The position numbers and the translations under genes are program-made. From Actinoallomurus liliacearum (GTDB lineage: Bacteria > Actinomycetota > Actinomycetes > Streptosporangiales > Streptosporangiaceae), in the NCBI RefSeq assembly GCF_039542035.1, contig NZ_BAABHJ010000001.1, positions 451,802-515,801 of the forward strand: 64,000 nt of DNA, read 5' to 3'. The notes under the pieces were generated by a model. That model saw only the letters and a program-made list of their open reading frames with translations. It did no database searches and was not told where the DNA came from. Shown here piece by piece: positions 54,860 to 63,398 of this stretch; positions within the stretch are counted from its first letter, which is position 1; each line of letters begins with the position of its first letter.

Positions 54860-56085
54860 GTGAAGAGTCCGTTTAGCCAGTAGACGAATTGGTGCCACCA
54901 GTCGGCGACGGCGGGCTCGAAGGCCTCTCCGGCCGGCGAGGAGACGATCGCGGCGACCATCGCGACGAGCGTGGCGGCGATCAGCAGGATCAGCGAGGAC
55001 CCCTTGATGCGGCTGCGGTACAGCCGGCTCACGCCCTTGGCGTCGACCAGCTTGCTGCCCACCCGCAACCGCGTCAGGAACGTGCTGGCCATGCCGGCGC
55101 GTCCCTTGTCGAGGAACTCCACGAGCGTCGCGTGGGTGCCGACGGCGACGATCAGCGTGGCGCCCTTGTCGTCGGCGAGCAGCATGGCGATGTCCTCGCT
55201 GGTCCCGGTGGCGGGGAAGACGACGCCCTCCCGCCCCAGGTCGTGGACGCGGCTCAGGCCCGGCGCCCGGCCGTCGCGGTAGGCGTGCACGACGAGCTCG
55301 GCGCCCGACGTGAGCGCCTCGTCCGACACGGAGTCCATGTCGCCGACGATCATGTGCGGCCGGTAGCCGGCCTCCATCAGCGCGTCGGCCCCGCCGTCCA
55401 CTCCGATCAGGACCGGGCGGTATTCGCGGATGTAGGGCCGCAGGGTCGCGATGTCCTCGCGGTAGTGGTAGCCCCGCACGACGATCAGGACGTGCCGGCC
55501 GTCCAGGTCCGTCGTGATGTCGGGCACGCCGACGCCGTCGAGCAGCAGGTCGCGTTCGCGCTTGAGGTACTCCATCGTGTTGGCGGCGAACGCCTCGAGC
55601 TGGGCGGGCAGCTCCGCCCTGGCCTCGGTCATCGCCGCCTCGACCGACTCCTCGGTCTGCCGGATGCCCTTGGCGGCGACCTGCTCACCGAGGTAGACGG
55701 CCTCGCCGTCGACGCGGACGACGTCGCCCTCGTGCACCTTGGTGAACACGTCGGGCCCCACGTCGTCGATCAGGGGGATGCCCGCCTCGACGAGGATCTG
55801 CGGGCCGAGGTTCGGATACCGCCCGGAGATGCTGCGCGCCACATTGATCACGGCGGCGACCTGGCAGGACGCCAGCGCCTCCGCGCTGACCCGGTCGAGA
55901 TCGACGTGATCGATGATCGCGATGTCGCCCGGTTCGAGGCGCTTGGTCAGCTTCTTGGTCCTGCCGTCGAGGCGGGCGACGCCGGTGAGCCCGGTCTCCC
56001 CGTCACGACGGTCACGGCGCAGCCCACGCCGAAGCGGCACCCGCAGCCGGGCGCCGCTCTTGATCTTCGGGGAGACGTCGTTCAT
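54856..56085 (-). CDS. steA: SteA, putative cytokinetic-ring protein
   Basis: A 409-residue protein resembling SteA of corynebacteria, which works with SteB in daughter-cell separation. Features are a thiamin-pyrophosphokinase-like middle (VLIGVDGGADALMEAGYRPHMIVGDMDSVSD) and one C-terminal membrane segment (GSSLILLIAATLVAMVAAIVSS), ending outside with WWHQFVYWLNGLFT. The ATG at 56085 is preferred over the TTG at 56094. It is followed by mctB with a four-base overlap. Confidence 0.88.
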   Translation of the reverse strand: MNDVSPKIKSGARLRVPLRRGLRRDRRDGETGLTGVARLDGRTKKLTKRLEPGDIAIIDHVDLDRVSAEALASCQVAAVINVARSISGRYPNLGPQILVEAGIPLIDDVGPDVFTKVHEGDVVRVDGEAVYLGEQVAAKGIRQTEESVEAAMTEARAELPAQLEAFAANTMEYLKRERDLLLDGVGVPDITTDLDGRHVLIVVRGYHYREDIATLRPYIREYRPVLIGVDGGADALMEAGYRPHMIVGDMDSVSDEALTSGAELVVHAYRDGRAPGLSRVHDLGREGVVFPATGTSEDIAMLLADDKGATLIVAVGTHATLVEFLDKGRAGMASTFLTRLRVGSKLVDAKGVSRLYRSRIKGSSLILLIAATLVAMVAAIVSSPAGEAFEPAVADWWHQFVYWLNGLFT

Positions 56086-56185
56086 CGCTGCCAATCCTGC
56101 CAGAGCCCGGACAGTGCCATCGGTAACGACGACCGTTATGGCGTGTTCGTTCGCCCACCACCGGTGGTCGTACCGACGCCGTGGT

Positions 56186-57883
56186 TCAGCGCTCCGCGAC
56201 CGCGATGGCCAGCAGCTCTTCGGCGTGCGCCCGCCCCAGCTCGGAGTCCTCCATGCCCGCGAGCATCCGGGACAACTCGCGGACCCGTCCGTCGGCGTCC
56301 AGGGCGGTCACGCCGCTGCGGGTCACGCGCCCGTCGTTGGTCTTCTCCACCACCAGATGCTGGTCGGCGAACGCCGCGACCTGCGGAAGATGAGTGACGA
56401 CGATCACCTGGGCCGACCGGGCGAGCCGGGCCAGCCGCCGCCCGACCTCCACGGCGGCCTTGCCGCCGACCCCCGCGTCGACCTCGTCGAACACGAACGT
56501 CGGCACCGGGTCGGCACCGGCGAAGACGACCTCGATCGCCAGCATGACCCGGGACAGCTCACCGCCGGACGCGCCCTTGTGCAGCGGCAGCGGCGGCGCC
56601 CCGGGGTGGGAGGCGAGCCGCAGTTCGACCTCGTCCACGCCGTACGGACCGAACTCCTCCTGCGGCGTCACGGCGACGACCACACTGGCATGCGGCATGG
56701 CCAGCGCGGCCAGCTCCGCCGTGACCGCCCCGGACAGGCGTTCGGCGGCGGCCGTGCGCAGCGCGGTCAGCTCGGCGGACAGCTCGCCGAGCTGCCGGGT
56801 GAGGTCCTCGTGCTCGGCGCGCAACTCGTCGATGCGGTCGTCGTCGGAGTCGAGCTCGGTCAGGCGCAGGGCGGACCGCTCCGCCCATTCGAGGACCTCG
56901 GCGATGGTCGGGCCGTACTTGCGGGTCAGCCCGGCCAGGGCGGCGCGGCGCTCCTGCACGCTCGCGAGGAGGGCCGGATCGGCCTCGACCGACTCGGCGT
57001 AGCCGGCGAGCTCGGCGGCGACGTCCGACACGACGTACACGGCCTCGGACAGCCGGTCGGCCTGCCCGGCGAGCGCCTCGTCGTGGGCGCGGACGGCCTC
57101 GAGGGCCTGGCGGGCCGAGCTCAGCAGCCCGATGGCGTCGACGACGCCGGTGACGGCCGTCGGGTCGCCCTGCAGCGCCTCGTGGGCGGTCGTCGCGGCC
57201 GTACGGAGCGCGTCGGCGTGCGCCAGCCGCTCCTCCTCCGCCGCCAGGAGCTCGTCCTCCCCCGGCTTCGGGTCGGCCTTCTCGATCTCCTCCAGGCCGA
57301 ACCGCAGCAGGTCGGCCTCCTGCGCCCGCTCCCGGGACCGGGTGGTCAGCTCCTCCAGGAGCGCGGAGACCTCGCGGTGCCGCCGGTACGCGGCGGTGTA
57401 GGCGCGCAGCGGCTTGGCCAGGTCGTCGCCGGCGAAGCGGTCCAGGGCCGCCCGCTGGCGGCCGGGCTGCAGGAGCCGCTGCTGGTCGGACTGGCCGTGC
57501 ACCGCGACGAGGTCGTCGGCCAGGTTGATCAGCACCGAGACCGGCGCCTGCCGGCCGCCGACGTGGGCCCGCGACCGGCCCTCCGCCGACACCGACCTGG
57601 TGAGGATCAGCGCGCCGTCGTCGAGCTCGCCGCCGGCCTCCTCGACCCGCGCGGCGACCCTGCCGTCCTCGTCCAGGACGAGGCGGCCCTCGACGGTCGC
57701 CCGGTCGGCCCCGGGCCGGACCCGCTGCGGGTCGGCGCGGCCGCCGAACAGCAGGCCCAGGCTGGTGACGACCATCGTCTTACCGGCCCCGGTCTCGCCG
57801 GTGACCACGTTGAAGCCCGGAGACAGCTCGAGGACGGCCTCCTCGATCACCCCGAGGTTCTGAATCCGTACTTCCTCGACCAT
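56186..57883 (-). CDS. recN: DNA repair protein RecN
   Basis: A 565-residue SMC-like ATPase in double-strand-break repair. Walker A is TGETGAGKTMVV near residue 30, a long coiled-coil follows, and the C-terminal SGGELSRVMLAIE signature and FDEVDAGVGG Walker B close the ATPase head. The ATG at 57883 gives the usual N-terminus (VEEVRIQNLGVIEEAVLEL); longer frame upstream lacks similarity. A 269-base gap to the NAD kinase gene shows no coding sequence. Confidence 0.95.
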   Translation of the reverse strand: MVEEVRIQNLGVIEEAVLELSPGFNVVTGETGAGKTMVVTSLGLLFGGRADPQRVRPGADRATVEGRLVLDEDGRVAARVEEAGGELDDGALILTRSVSAEGRSRAHVGGRQAPVSVLINLADDLVAVHGQSDQQRLLQPGRQRAALDRFAGDDLAKPLRAYTAAYRRHREVSALLEELTTRSRERAQEADLLRFGLEEIEKADPKPGEDELLAAEEERLAHADALRTAATTAHEALQGDPTAVTGVVDAIGLLSSARQALEAVRAHDEALAGQADRLSEAVYVVSDVAAELAGYAESVEADPALLASVQERRAALAGLTRKYGPTIAEVLEWAERSALRLTELDSDDDRIDELRAEHEDLTRQLGELSAELTALRTAAAERLSGAVTAELAALAMPHASVVVAVTPQEEFGPYGVDEVELRLASHPGAPPLPLHKGASGGELSRVMLAIEVVFAGADPVPTFVFDEVDAGVGGKAAVEVGRRLARLARSAQVIVVTHLPQVAAFADQHLVVEKTNDGRVTRSGVTALDADGRVRELSRMLAGMEDSELGRAHAEELLAIAVAER

Positions 57884-58152
57884 GGGCCGTACCCGGCTGG
57901 TTGCGTCGGTCACGAAGGCCCTCCTGTCCGCAGACACCCGGCGCGCCCGAGGCTACTCGGTCATGGCGGCCCGGCGGCCCCGATGTGCGGGACCGTGATC
58001 GGACCTCCCCAGGCGAACACGTGTTCGGCTCAGCGTAGAGGGCACTTCGCCGCGGAGGAAACCGCCGGGCGTGTCGCCCCGCCTCGCCGTCCGCCTCCCG
58101 ACGGCACGAAATCCCAGGTCAGCGAGGATGACATCGGTTGTCCGACGCGGCG

Positions 58153-59052
58153 TCACTCGTCGCGGACACGGCCGCGCCAGCCGGCGACCGGCAGGCCGAA
58201 CTTCGTGACGAGCCGGTCCGTGAACGGCGTCTGGTGCAGCCGCGCCAGCCGGACCGGCCGCTCGCCGCGCCGGACCTCGACCCGCGCGCCGGCGGGCAGG
58301 TCGATCGGCCGGCTGCCGTCGCACCACAGCACGCCGCCGGAGCTCTTCGGGATCAGCTCGATCGCGACGACGGACCGGGGCGAGACCACCATGGGCCGGG
58401 AGAACAGCGCGTGCGCGCTGATCGGCACGACCAGCATCGCCTCGACCTCGGGCCACACGACGGGGCCGCCGGCGGAGAAGGCGTACGCCGTCGACCCGGT
58501 CGGGGTGGCGCAGACCACGCCGTCACATCCCCAGCTCGACAACGGCCGCCCGTCGATCTCGGCGACGACCTCCAGCATCCGCTGCCGGGAGGCCTTCTCG
58601 ACGGCCGCCTCGTTCAGCGCCCAGCCGGTGCTCGTGACGGTGCCGTTCTGCCGGACGACCACGTCGATCGTCATGCGCTCCTCGACGTCGTACCGGCGCG
58701 CGGCGACCTTGTCGACCGTGGCGGCGAGATCCTCCCGCTCCGCCTCCGCGAGGAAGCCGACGTGCCCGAGGTTCACGCCGAGCAGCGGAGTGCCGGACCG
58801 CCTGGCCAGGTCGGCGGCCCGCAGGATCGTGCCGTCGCCACCGAGGACGATCACCATCTCGGAGCCCTCGGCGGCCGCCGCGGAGACCGGCATGACGTCC
58901 GCGCCGGCGCACTGCAGGTCCTCGGCCTCGCTGTCCAGCACCCGCACGCAGATGCCGGCCTCGCTCAACCGGCTGATCACCAGTTGCGAGCTGCGCACCG
59001 CCGCGCTGCGGCCGGTGTGCGTCACGACCAGGACGGATCTCTTGTCTGTCAT
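58153..59052 (-). CDS. nadK: NAD kinase
   Basis: A 299-residue ATP-NAD kinase making NADP. The GGDGTIL motif (about residue 70) and the GGPVVWPEVEAMLV region with TGSTAYAFSAGG are intact. It overlaps the tlyA stop by four bases; the order tlyA-nadK-recN is common in actinobacteria. Confidence 0.96.
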   Translation of the reverse strand: MTDKRSVLVVTHTGRSAAVRSSQLVISRLSEAGICVRVLDSEAEDLQCAGADVMPVSAAAAEGSEMVIVLGGDGTILRAADLARRSGTPLLGVNLGHVGFLAEAEREDLAATVDKVAARRYDVEERMTIDVVVRQNGTVTSTGWALNEAAVEKASRQRMLEVVAEIDGRPLSSWGCDGVVCATPTGSTAYAFSAGGPVVWPEVEAMLVVPISAHALFSRPMVVSPRSVVAIELIPKSSGGVLWCDGSRPIDLPAGARVEVRRGERPVRLARLHQTPFTDRLVTKFGLPVAGWRGRVRDE

Positions 59053-59861
59053 GCGGGCCCTTCTGCCACGGCCTTGTCCAGCAGGACGTCATCGAGGGGC
59101 GGGGCGCCCGCCCGTAGCCACAGGAAGTATTCGACGTTTCCGGAAGGACCGGGCAACGGGCTCGCCGTCACGCCGCGCACTCCCAGGCCGAGCGTCTCGG
59201 CGTACCGGGCGACGTCGCGCACCGCCTCGGCGCGCAGCGCGGGATCCCGTACGACACCGCCCGCGCCGACGCGCTCCTTGCCCACCTCGAACTGCGGCTT
59301 GACCATCATCGCGTAGTCGGCGTCGGGGGCGACGCAGCGCTGGATGGGGGCCAGCACGAGACGGAGCGAGATGAACGACAGGTCCGCCACCACCAGGTCC
59401 GGCGGCTCGCCGTCACCCGAGACGACCTGCTCCGGCGTCAGGTCGCGGATGTTGACGCGTTCCAGGACCGTCACGCGCTCGTCCGTGCGCAGGGACCAGG
59501 CGATCTGGCCGTAACCCACGTCGACCGCGACGACGTGCGCCGCGCCCGCGCGCAGCAGCACGTCGGTGAAGCCGCCGGTCGACGCGCCCGCGTCGAGGCA
59601 GCGCCGGCCCTCGACCCGCAGGTCGGTGAACGACTTGAGGGCCCCGGCGAGCTTGTGGCCGCCGCGCGAGACGTAGTCGGGACCGGTCTCCGCCTGCCGT
59701 ACGACGATGGCCGCGGAGGTCTCGACCTGGGTGGCGGGTTTGGCGGCGGGACGGCCGGCGACGGTGACGCGCCCCTCGGCGACCAGGTCCACCGCGTGCT
59801 CACGCGACCGGGCCAGGCCCCGCCGGACCAGCTCGCTGTCCAGCCGCCGGCGGGCGCTCAC
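59049..59861 (-). CDS. tlyA: TlyA-family rRNA 2'-O-methyltransferase
   Basis: A 270-residue protein with an N-terminal S4 RNA-binding domain (RRLDSELVRRGLARSREHAVDLVAEGRVTVAG) and an FtsJ-like methyltransferase (CLDAGASTGGFTDVLLRAGA, then DLVVADLSFISL). TlyA 2'-O-methylates rRNA in mycobacteria and affects capreomycin sensitivity. The GTG at 59861 is used; it overlaps the stop of a small upstream gene by four bases. Confidence 0.93.
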   Translation of the reverse strand: MSARRRLDSELVRRGLARSREHAVDLVAEGRVTVAGRPAAKPATQVETSAAIVVRQAETGPDYVSRGGHKLAGALKSFTDLRVEGRRCLDAGASTGGFTDVLLRAGAAHVVAVDVGYGQIAWSLRTDERVTVLERVNIRDLTPEQVVSGDGEPPDLVVADLSFISLRLVLAPIQRCVAPDADYAMMVKPQFEVGKERVGAGGVVRDPALRAEAVRDVARYAETLGLGVRGVTASPLPGPSGNVEYFLWLRAGAPPLDDVLLDKAVAEGPA

Positions 59862-60028
59862 GGGGCGGCCGCCTCGTCGAGGCCCGTCAGGGCCTCCTGC
59901 AGCCGCCGGTGGACGTCCGCGAAGACCGCCGGGTGCTCGGTCAGGGGCGCCTGGTCCAGTTCGGTGAGGCGGGCCAGCGCGGCGTCGACCCGCTCGTCGC
60001 CCGTGGTGTCCCCTTCGATGCCGTTCAC
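59858..60028 (-). CDS. small conserved hypothetical protein
   Basis: A 56-residue, acidic, mainly helical protein (DERVDAALARLTELDQAPL ... VFADVHRRLQEALTGLDE). A small protein in this position is common upstream of tlyA in actinobacteria; function unknown. The GTG at 60028 has GGAAGG upstream. The stop overlaps the tlyA start, so it is translationally coupled. Confidence 0.7.
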   Translation of the reverse strand: MNGIEGDTTGDERVDAALARLTELDQAPLTEHPAVFADVHRRLQEALTGLDEAAAP

Positions 60029-60132
60029 CTGTACCCTTCCCTTCGCCGCCGGTCGCGTCCGGCTCAAGAAGAACGCTACCGTCCGTTGACGACAGCGGTG
60101 TCGAGGACGATGACGGGGGAACTGACCTGACG

Positions 60133-60474
60133 ATGGCCACCGCCCAGGAAGCGCGCTCGGCGCTCGAGCGCATCGCCGCCCGGCTCACCGAAGTGGACGC
60201 CGACGACCTCGCCAAGCACGTCGTCGAGCGGACCATCAGCTGCCGTGTGCCCGATCTCGGACTGATCTTCCTCACCCGGATCCACAAGGGCGGCCTCGAC
60301 GAGTTCCAGACCGTCGGCGACGCCGACTCCGCCCAGGTCCGGCTCACGGTCAGCAGCGACGACCTGGTGGCGCTGGCCACCGACGAGCTCCACGTCGCCA
60401 AGGCGTGGGCGACGGGCCGGCTCAAGATCGAGGCCAGCCTGGGCGACCTGTTGCGGCTCCGGAAGATCCTCTAG
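60133..60474 (+). CDS. SCP2 sterol-transfer-like protein
   Basis: A 113-residue single-domain protein with the SCP2-like fold pattern (RTISCRVPDLGLIFLTRIHKGGLDEF, then KAWATGRLKIEASLGDLLRLRKIL at the C-terminus). SCP2 domains bind hydrophobic ligands. It is the only plus-strand gene in this leftward block and is divergent from the small gene upstream of tlyA. Confidence 0.8.
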   Translation: MATAQEARSALERIAARLTEVDADDLAKHVVERTISCRVPDLGLIFLTRIHKGGLDEFQTVGDADSAQVRLTVSSDDLVALATDELHVAKAWATGRLKIEASLGDLLRLRKIL

Positions 60475-60492
60475 TCCGCAGCCGCCGTCGGA

Positions 60493-61473
60493 TCACGACA
60501 GGCGGTCCCAGGCCTCCTGCGCGGTCGCGGCGTCGCCGGACTCCCAGGCCGCGACGCAGAGCGCGCGCAGGGCGTCGACGCGGTCGCCCGAGCCCTCGAC
60601 CGAGAAGCCGGGTCCGACCGTCCAGCCTCCGCAGTGGTACGAGCCGTCGGCGCGCCGTACCTCCGGGTGCGGCACGAGGAGGCCGGCCAGGTCGTCGGCG
60701 ACGTAGGTCGGGCGTTCGTGCGGCGGCGCGGCCAGCAGCGCCCGCGCGTCGGTGACGCCGGTCAGCACGAGCAGGCTGTCGGCCCCGCCGTTGTTGGCGC
60801 CCTCGATGTCGGTGTCCAGGCGGTCCCCGACGATCAGGGGCTGCCGCGCGCCCGTGCGCAGGATCGTCTCGCGGTGCAGCGGCAGCTCGGGTTTGCCGGT
60901 GACGATGGGATCCACGCCGGTCGCGGTACGGATCACCTGCACCATCGCTCCGTTGCCCGGCCTCGGCGGTCCGCCCGGGCTCGGGATCGTGCGGTCGGCG
61001 TTGGACGCGACGAACAGCGCGCCCGCGGCGACCGCGCGGCCCCCCTCGGCCATCAGCTCGTACGACAGCCCCGGCGCGAAGCCCTGGACGACGGCCGCGG
61101 GCCGCTCGGCGGCCGTCGACACCGGCCGCAGGCCCACGGCCCGCAGCGCGTGCCGCAGGCCGGTGCCGCCGACGACGAGGACCTTCGAGCCGGCCGGCAG
61201 ACGCTCCGCGAGGACGCGCGCGGCGGCCTGCGCGGACGTCACGACGTCCTCGGCCGCGGCGGGTACCCCGACCTCGGTGATGAGGGCGGCCGTCGCGCTC
61301 GGCGTGCGTGACGCGTTGTTGGTCGCGAACGCCAGGCGCATGCCCTCCGCCCGCGCCTTGGCCAGCGCGTCGGCCGCCCCCGGCACCGGGTGGCGGCCGA
61401 TGTAGATCACGCCGTCCAGGTCGAGAACGGCCACGTCGTAAACCTCGGCGAGCGGCCGGTCGCTGCCTCGCAT
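60493..61473 (-). CDS. HAD-IIA family phosphatase (NagD-like)
   Basis: A 326-residue HAD hydrolase. The nucleophile motif DLDGVIYIGRHPVPGA is at about residues 17-32, FATNNASRTP is motif II, KPELPLHRE motif III, and VGDRLDTDIEGANNGG motif IV. Class IIA members dephosphorylate small sugar or nucleotide phosphates; in actinobacteria this neighbour of tlyA is often a glycerol-3-phosphate-type phosphatase. It follows the TPR gene by one base. Confidence 0.88.
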   Translation of the reverse strand: MRGSDRPLAEVYDVAVLDLDGVIYIGRHPVPGAADALAKARAEGMRLAFATNNASRTPSATAALITEVGVPAAAEDVVTSAQAAARVLAERLPAGSKVLVVGGTGLRHALRAVGLRPVSTAAERPAAVVQGFAPGLSYELMAEGGRAVAAGALFVASNADRTIPSPGGPPRPGNGAMVQVIRTATGVDPIVTGKPELPLHRETILRTGARQPLIVGDRLDTDIEGANNGGADSLLVLTGVTDARALLAAPPHERPTYVADDLAGLLVPHPEVRRADGSYHCGGWTVGPGFSVEGSGDRVDALRALCVAAWESGDAATAQEAWDRLS

Positions 61474-61474
61474 C

Positions 61475-61882
61475 TCATCCCTTCCGGGCTCGCGCGTGCC
61501 GCAGCGCGGTCGCGTAGTGCTTGTTGTCCGGGCGCATCGCGCAGGCGAGCGCCAGGTGCTCGACCGCCTCCGCGAGGTCGCCCGTACGGGTCAGGGCCAT
61601 GCCCAGGCCGAACAGCGCGTAGTCCTCGGCCGGATCGGCCTCGACGATCATACGGAAGTTCGCGGCGGCCTCGGCGTACCGCTTCGCACCGTACTGGGCG
61701 CGCGCCAGCGCCTCCCGGACGCTCCGGGACGACGGCTCGGCGGCCGCCGCGTGCTCAAGGATCTGGATCGCGGCGGCCGGGCTGCCACCGTTGAGGAGTT
61801 CGAGACCGCGCTGGTACCACTCATAAACGCCGCCGGCCGGGACACCCGGGGAATCAGGACCGCGATCCGCACCTTGAACCAT
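61475..61882 (-). CDS. TPR-repeat protein
   Basis: A 135-residue protein with three to four tetratricopeptide-like repeats (VYEWYQRGLELLNGGSPAAAIQILEHA, then RYAEAAANFRMIVEADPAEDYALFGLGMAL, then DLAEAVEHLALACAMRP). It is probably an adaptor. The ATG at 61882 has no strong ribosome binding site; the gene is divergent from the DUF1015 gene 55 bases away. Confidence 0.82.
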   Translation of the reverse strand: MVQGADRGPDSPGVPAGGVYEWYQRGLELLNGGSPAAAIQILEHAAAAEPSSRSVREALARAQYGAKRYAEAAANFRMIVEADPAEDYALFGLGMALTRTGDLAEAVEHLALACAMRPDNKHYATALRHARARKG

Positions 61883-61937
61883 GTGTGACTCCGTTCGTCG
61901 ACTCCACTTGTGTCCCAACAACGGCGCGGTATCTAAC

Positions 61938-63191
61938 ATGCCCGATGTGACGATTGATCCCGGACTTGCGCTGCGTCCGTTCCGAGCCGTGCGGTACGAC
62001 ACCGCGCAGGTGAGCTCGCTCGCCGCGGTGACGTCTCCCCCGTACGACCTCATCGACGAGGAGTCGCTGGCGCGGTTCATGGCCGAGGAACCGCACAACG
62101 TGGTCCGGCTGATCCTCCCGCAGGACGACTACCGGGAGGCCGCCGAGACGCTGCGCTCGTGGCTGGCGTCCGGCATCCTCACCGTCGACGACGAACCCGC
62201 GCTGTACGTCTACGAGGAGGTCTCCGGCTCGGTCGTCCAGCGGGGCCTGATCGGAGCGGTCGGCGTGCACGAGGACGGGTCCGGCGTGATCCTCCCGCAC
62301 GAGCACGTCTACCCCGGCCCGGTGCGGGACCGGCTGGCCCTGATGACGGCGACCGAGGCGAACCTCGAGCCGATCTTCCTGCTGTACGAGGGCGGCGCCG
62401 ACTCCGTCGCCGCCCAGGTCGTCGACCAGGTCGCGTCCTCCCTGCCGCCGATCCTGGAGACGAGCACGGGCGATGACGTACGCCACCGGCTGTGGGCGAT
62501 CCGGGACCCGGCCGAACAGGCGAAGATCGCCGAGGACCTGCGCGGGAGGCAGGCTCTCATCGCCGACGGCCACCACCGCTACGCCACCTATCAGGCGCTT
62601 CGCGGGCACTACGCCGGGCAGGGGCCGTGGGACTACGGGCTCGCGCTGCTCGTGGACTCCGTCGCGTACCCGCCGCGGCTGAGCGCGATCCACCGGGTGC
62701 TGCCCGGACTGCCCCTCGCCGAGGCCGTACGGCGGGCGAAGGCGGCCTTCCGCGTCGAACCGGTCGGCCCGGACCTGGCGGCCGGGCTTCGGCGGCTCGC
62801 CGCCCACGACGACACGGCCTTCCTGCTGGCCGGCGAAGCGGGTTTCTTCCTGCTCACCGACCCGGATCCGGCGCAGGTGGAACACTCCATGCCCGAAGGG
62901 TCCTCCGAGCGGTGGCGGCGCCTGGACACCGCCGTGCTGCATCGGCTGCTCATCCCGCGACTGTGGGGGATCGAGGACGACGAGAGCAGCGTACGGATCG
63001 TCCACCACGACGCCGCGCGCGCGGTCGCGAAGGCCCGGCGCGGAGACGGCACGGCCGTGATCCTGAACCCGCTCAAGGTCCCGGACGTGCTGGCGGTCGC
63101 GGCCAACGGCGAGAAGGTGCCCCGCAAGTCCACGTCCTTCGGTCCGAAGCCCCGTACGGGCCTGGTCATGCGGACCTTCGCCGCCGACTGA
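61938..63191 (+). CDS. DUF1015 family protein
   Basis: A 417-residue DUF1015 protein. Family features include LRPFRAVRYD and VTSPPYDLID near the N-terminus, HVYPGPVRDRLALMTATEANLEPIFLLYE in the middle, and IADGHHRYATYQAL (about residues 213-226). Some relatives are linked to serine-related kinase activity, but no function is proven for this one. The ATG at 61938 lacks a clear ribosome binding site, so it may be leaderless. Confidence 0.85.
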   Translation: MPDVTIDPGLALRPFRAVRYDTAQVSSLAAVTSPPYDLIDEESLARFMAEEPHNVVRLILPQDDYREAAETLRSWLASGILTVDDEPALYVYEEVSGSVVQRGLIGAVGVHEDGSGVILPHEHVYPGPVRDRLALMTATEANLEPIFLLYEGGADSVAAQVVDQVASSLPPILETSTGDDVRHRLWAIRDPAEQAKIAEDLRGRQALIADGHHRYATYQALRGHYAGQGPWDYGLALLVDSVAYPPRLSAIHRVLPGLPLAEAVRRAKAAFRVEPVGPDLAAGLRRLAAHDDTAFLLAGEAGFFLLTDPDPAQVEHSMPEGSSERWRRLDTAVLHRLLIPRLWGIEDDESSVRIVHHDAARAVAKARRGDGTAVILNPLKVPDVLAVAANGEKVPRKSTSFGPKPRTGLVMRTFAAD

Positions 63192-63363
63192 CGGACGACG
63201 GGCCCGGAGCGGACCTCCGCTCCGAGCCGGTACGGCGGGAGCCGGGAACCCCGGCGAAGGACCGCCCGGCGGCCCCGGGCCGGGTGACCGTGCCCCGGCC
63301 GATCGCCCGGGGCGGTCTGGCGATCGGCCTGCCGACCACGGCTCGCCGCGGGCGCGACCGTGG

Positions 63364-63390
63364 TCCCGGGCCGGTCGGGCCGGCCCGGGA
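63364..63390. terminator. bidirectional terminator between DUF1015 and serine hydrolase genes
   Basis: Perfect 11-bp stem (TCCCGGGCCGG, loop TCGGG, CCGGCCCGGGA) between convergent genes, nine bases from the stop of the minus-strand gene. Confidence 0.8.
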
Positions 63391-63398
63391 TCCGTCGG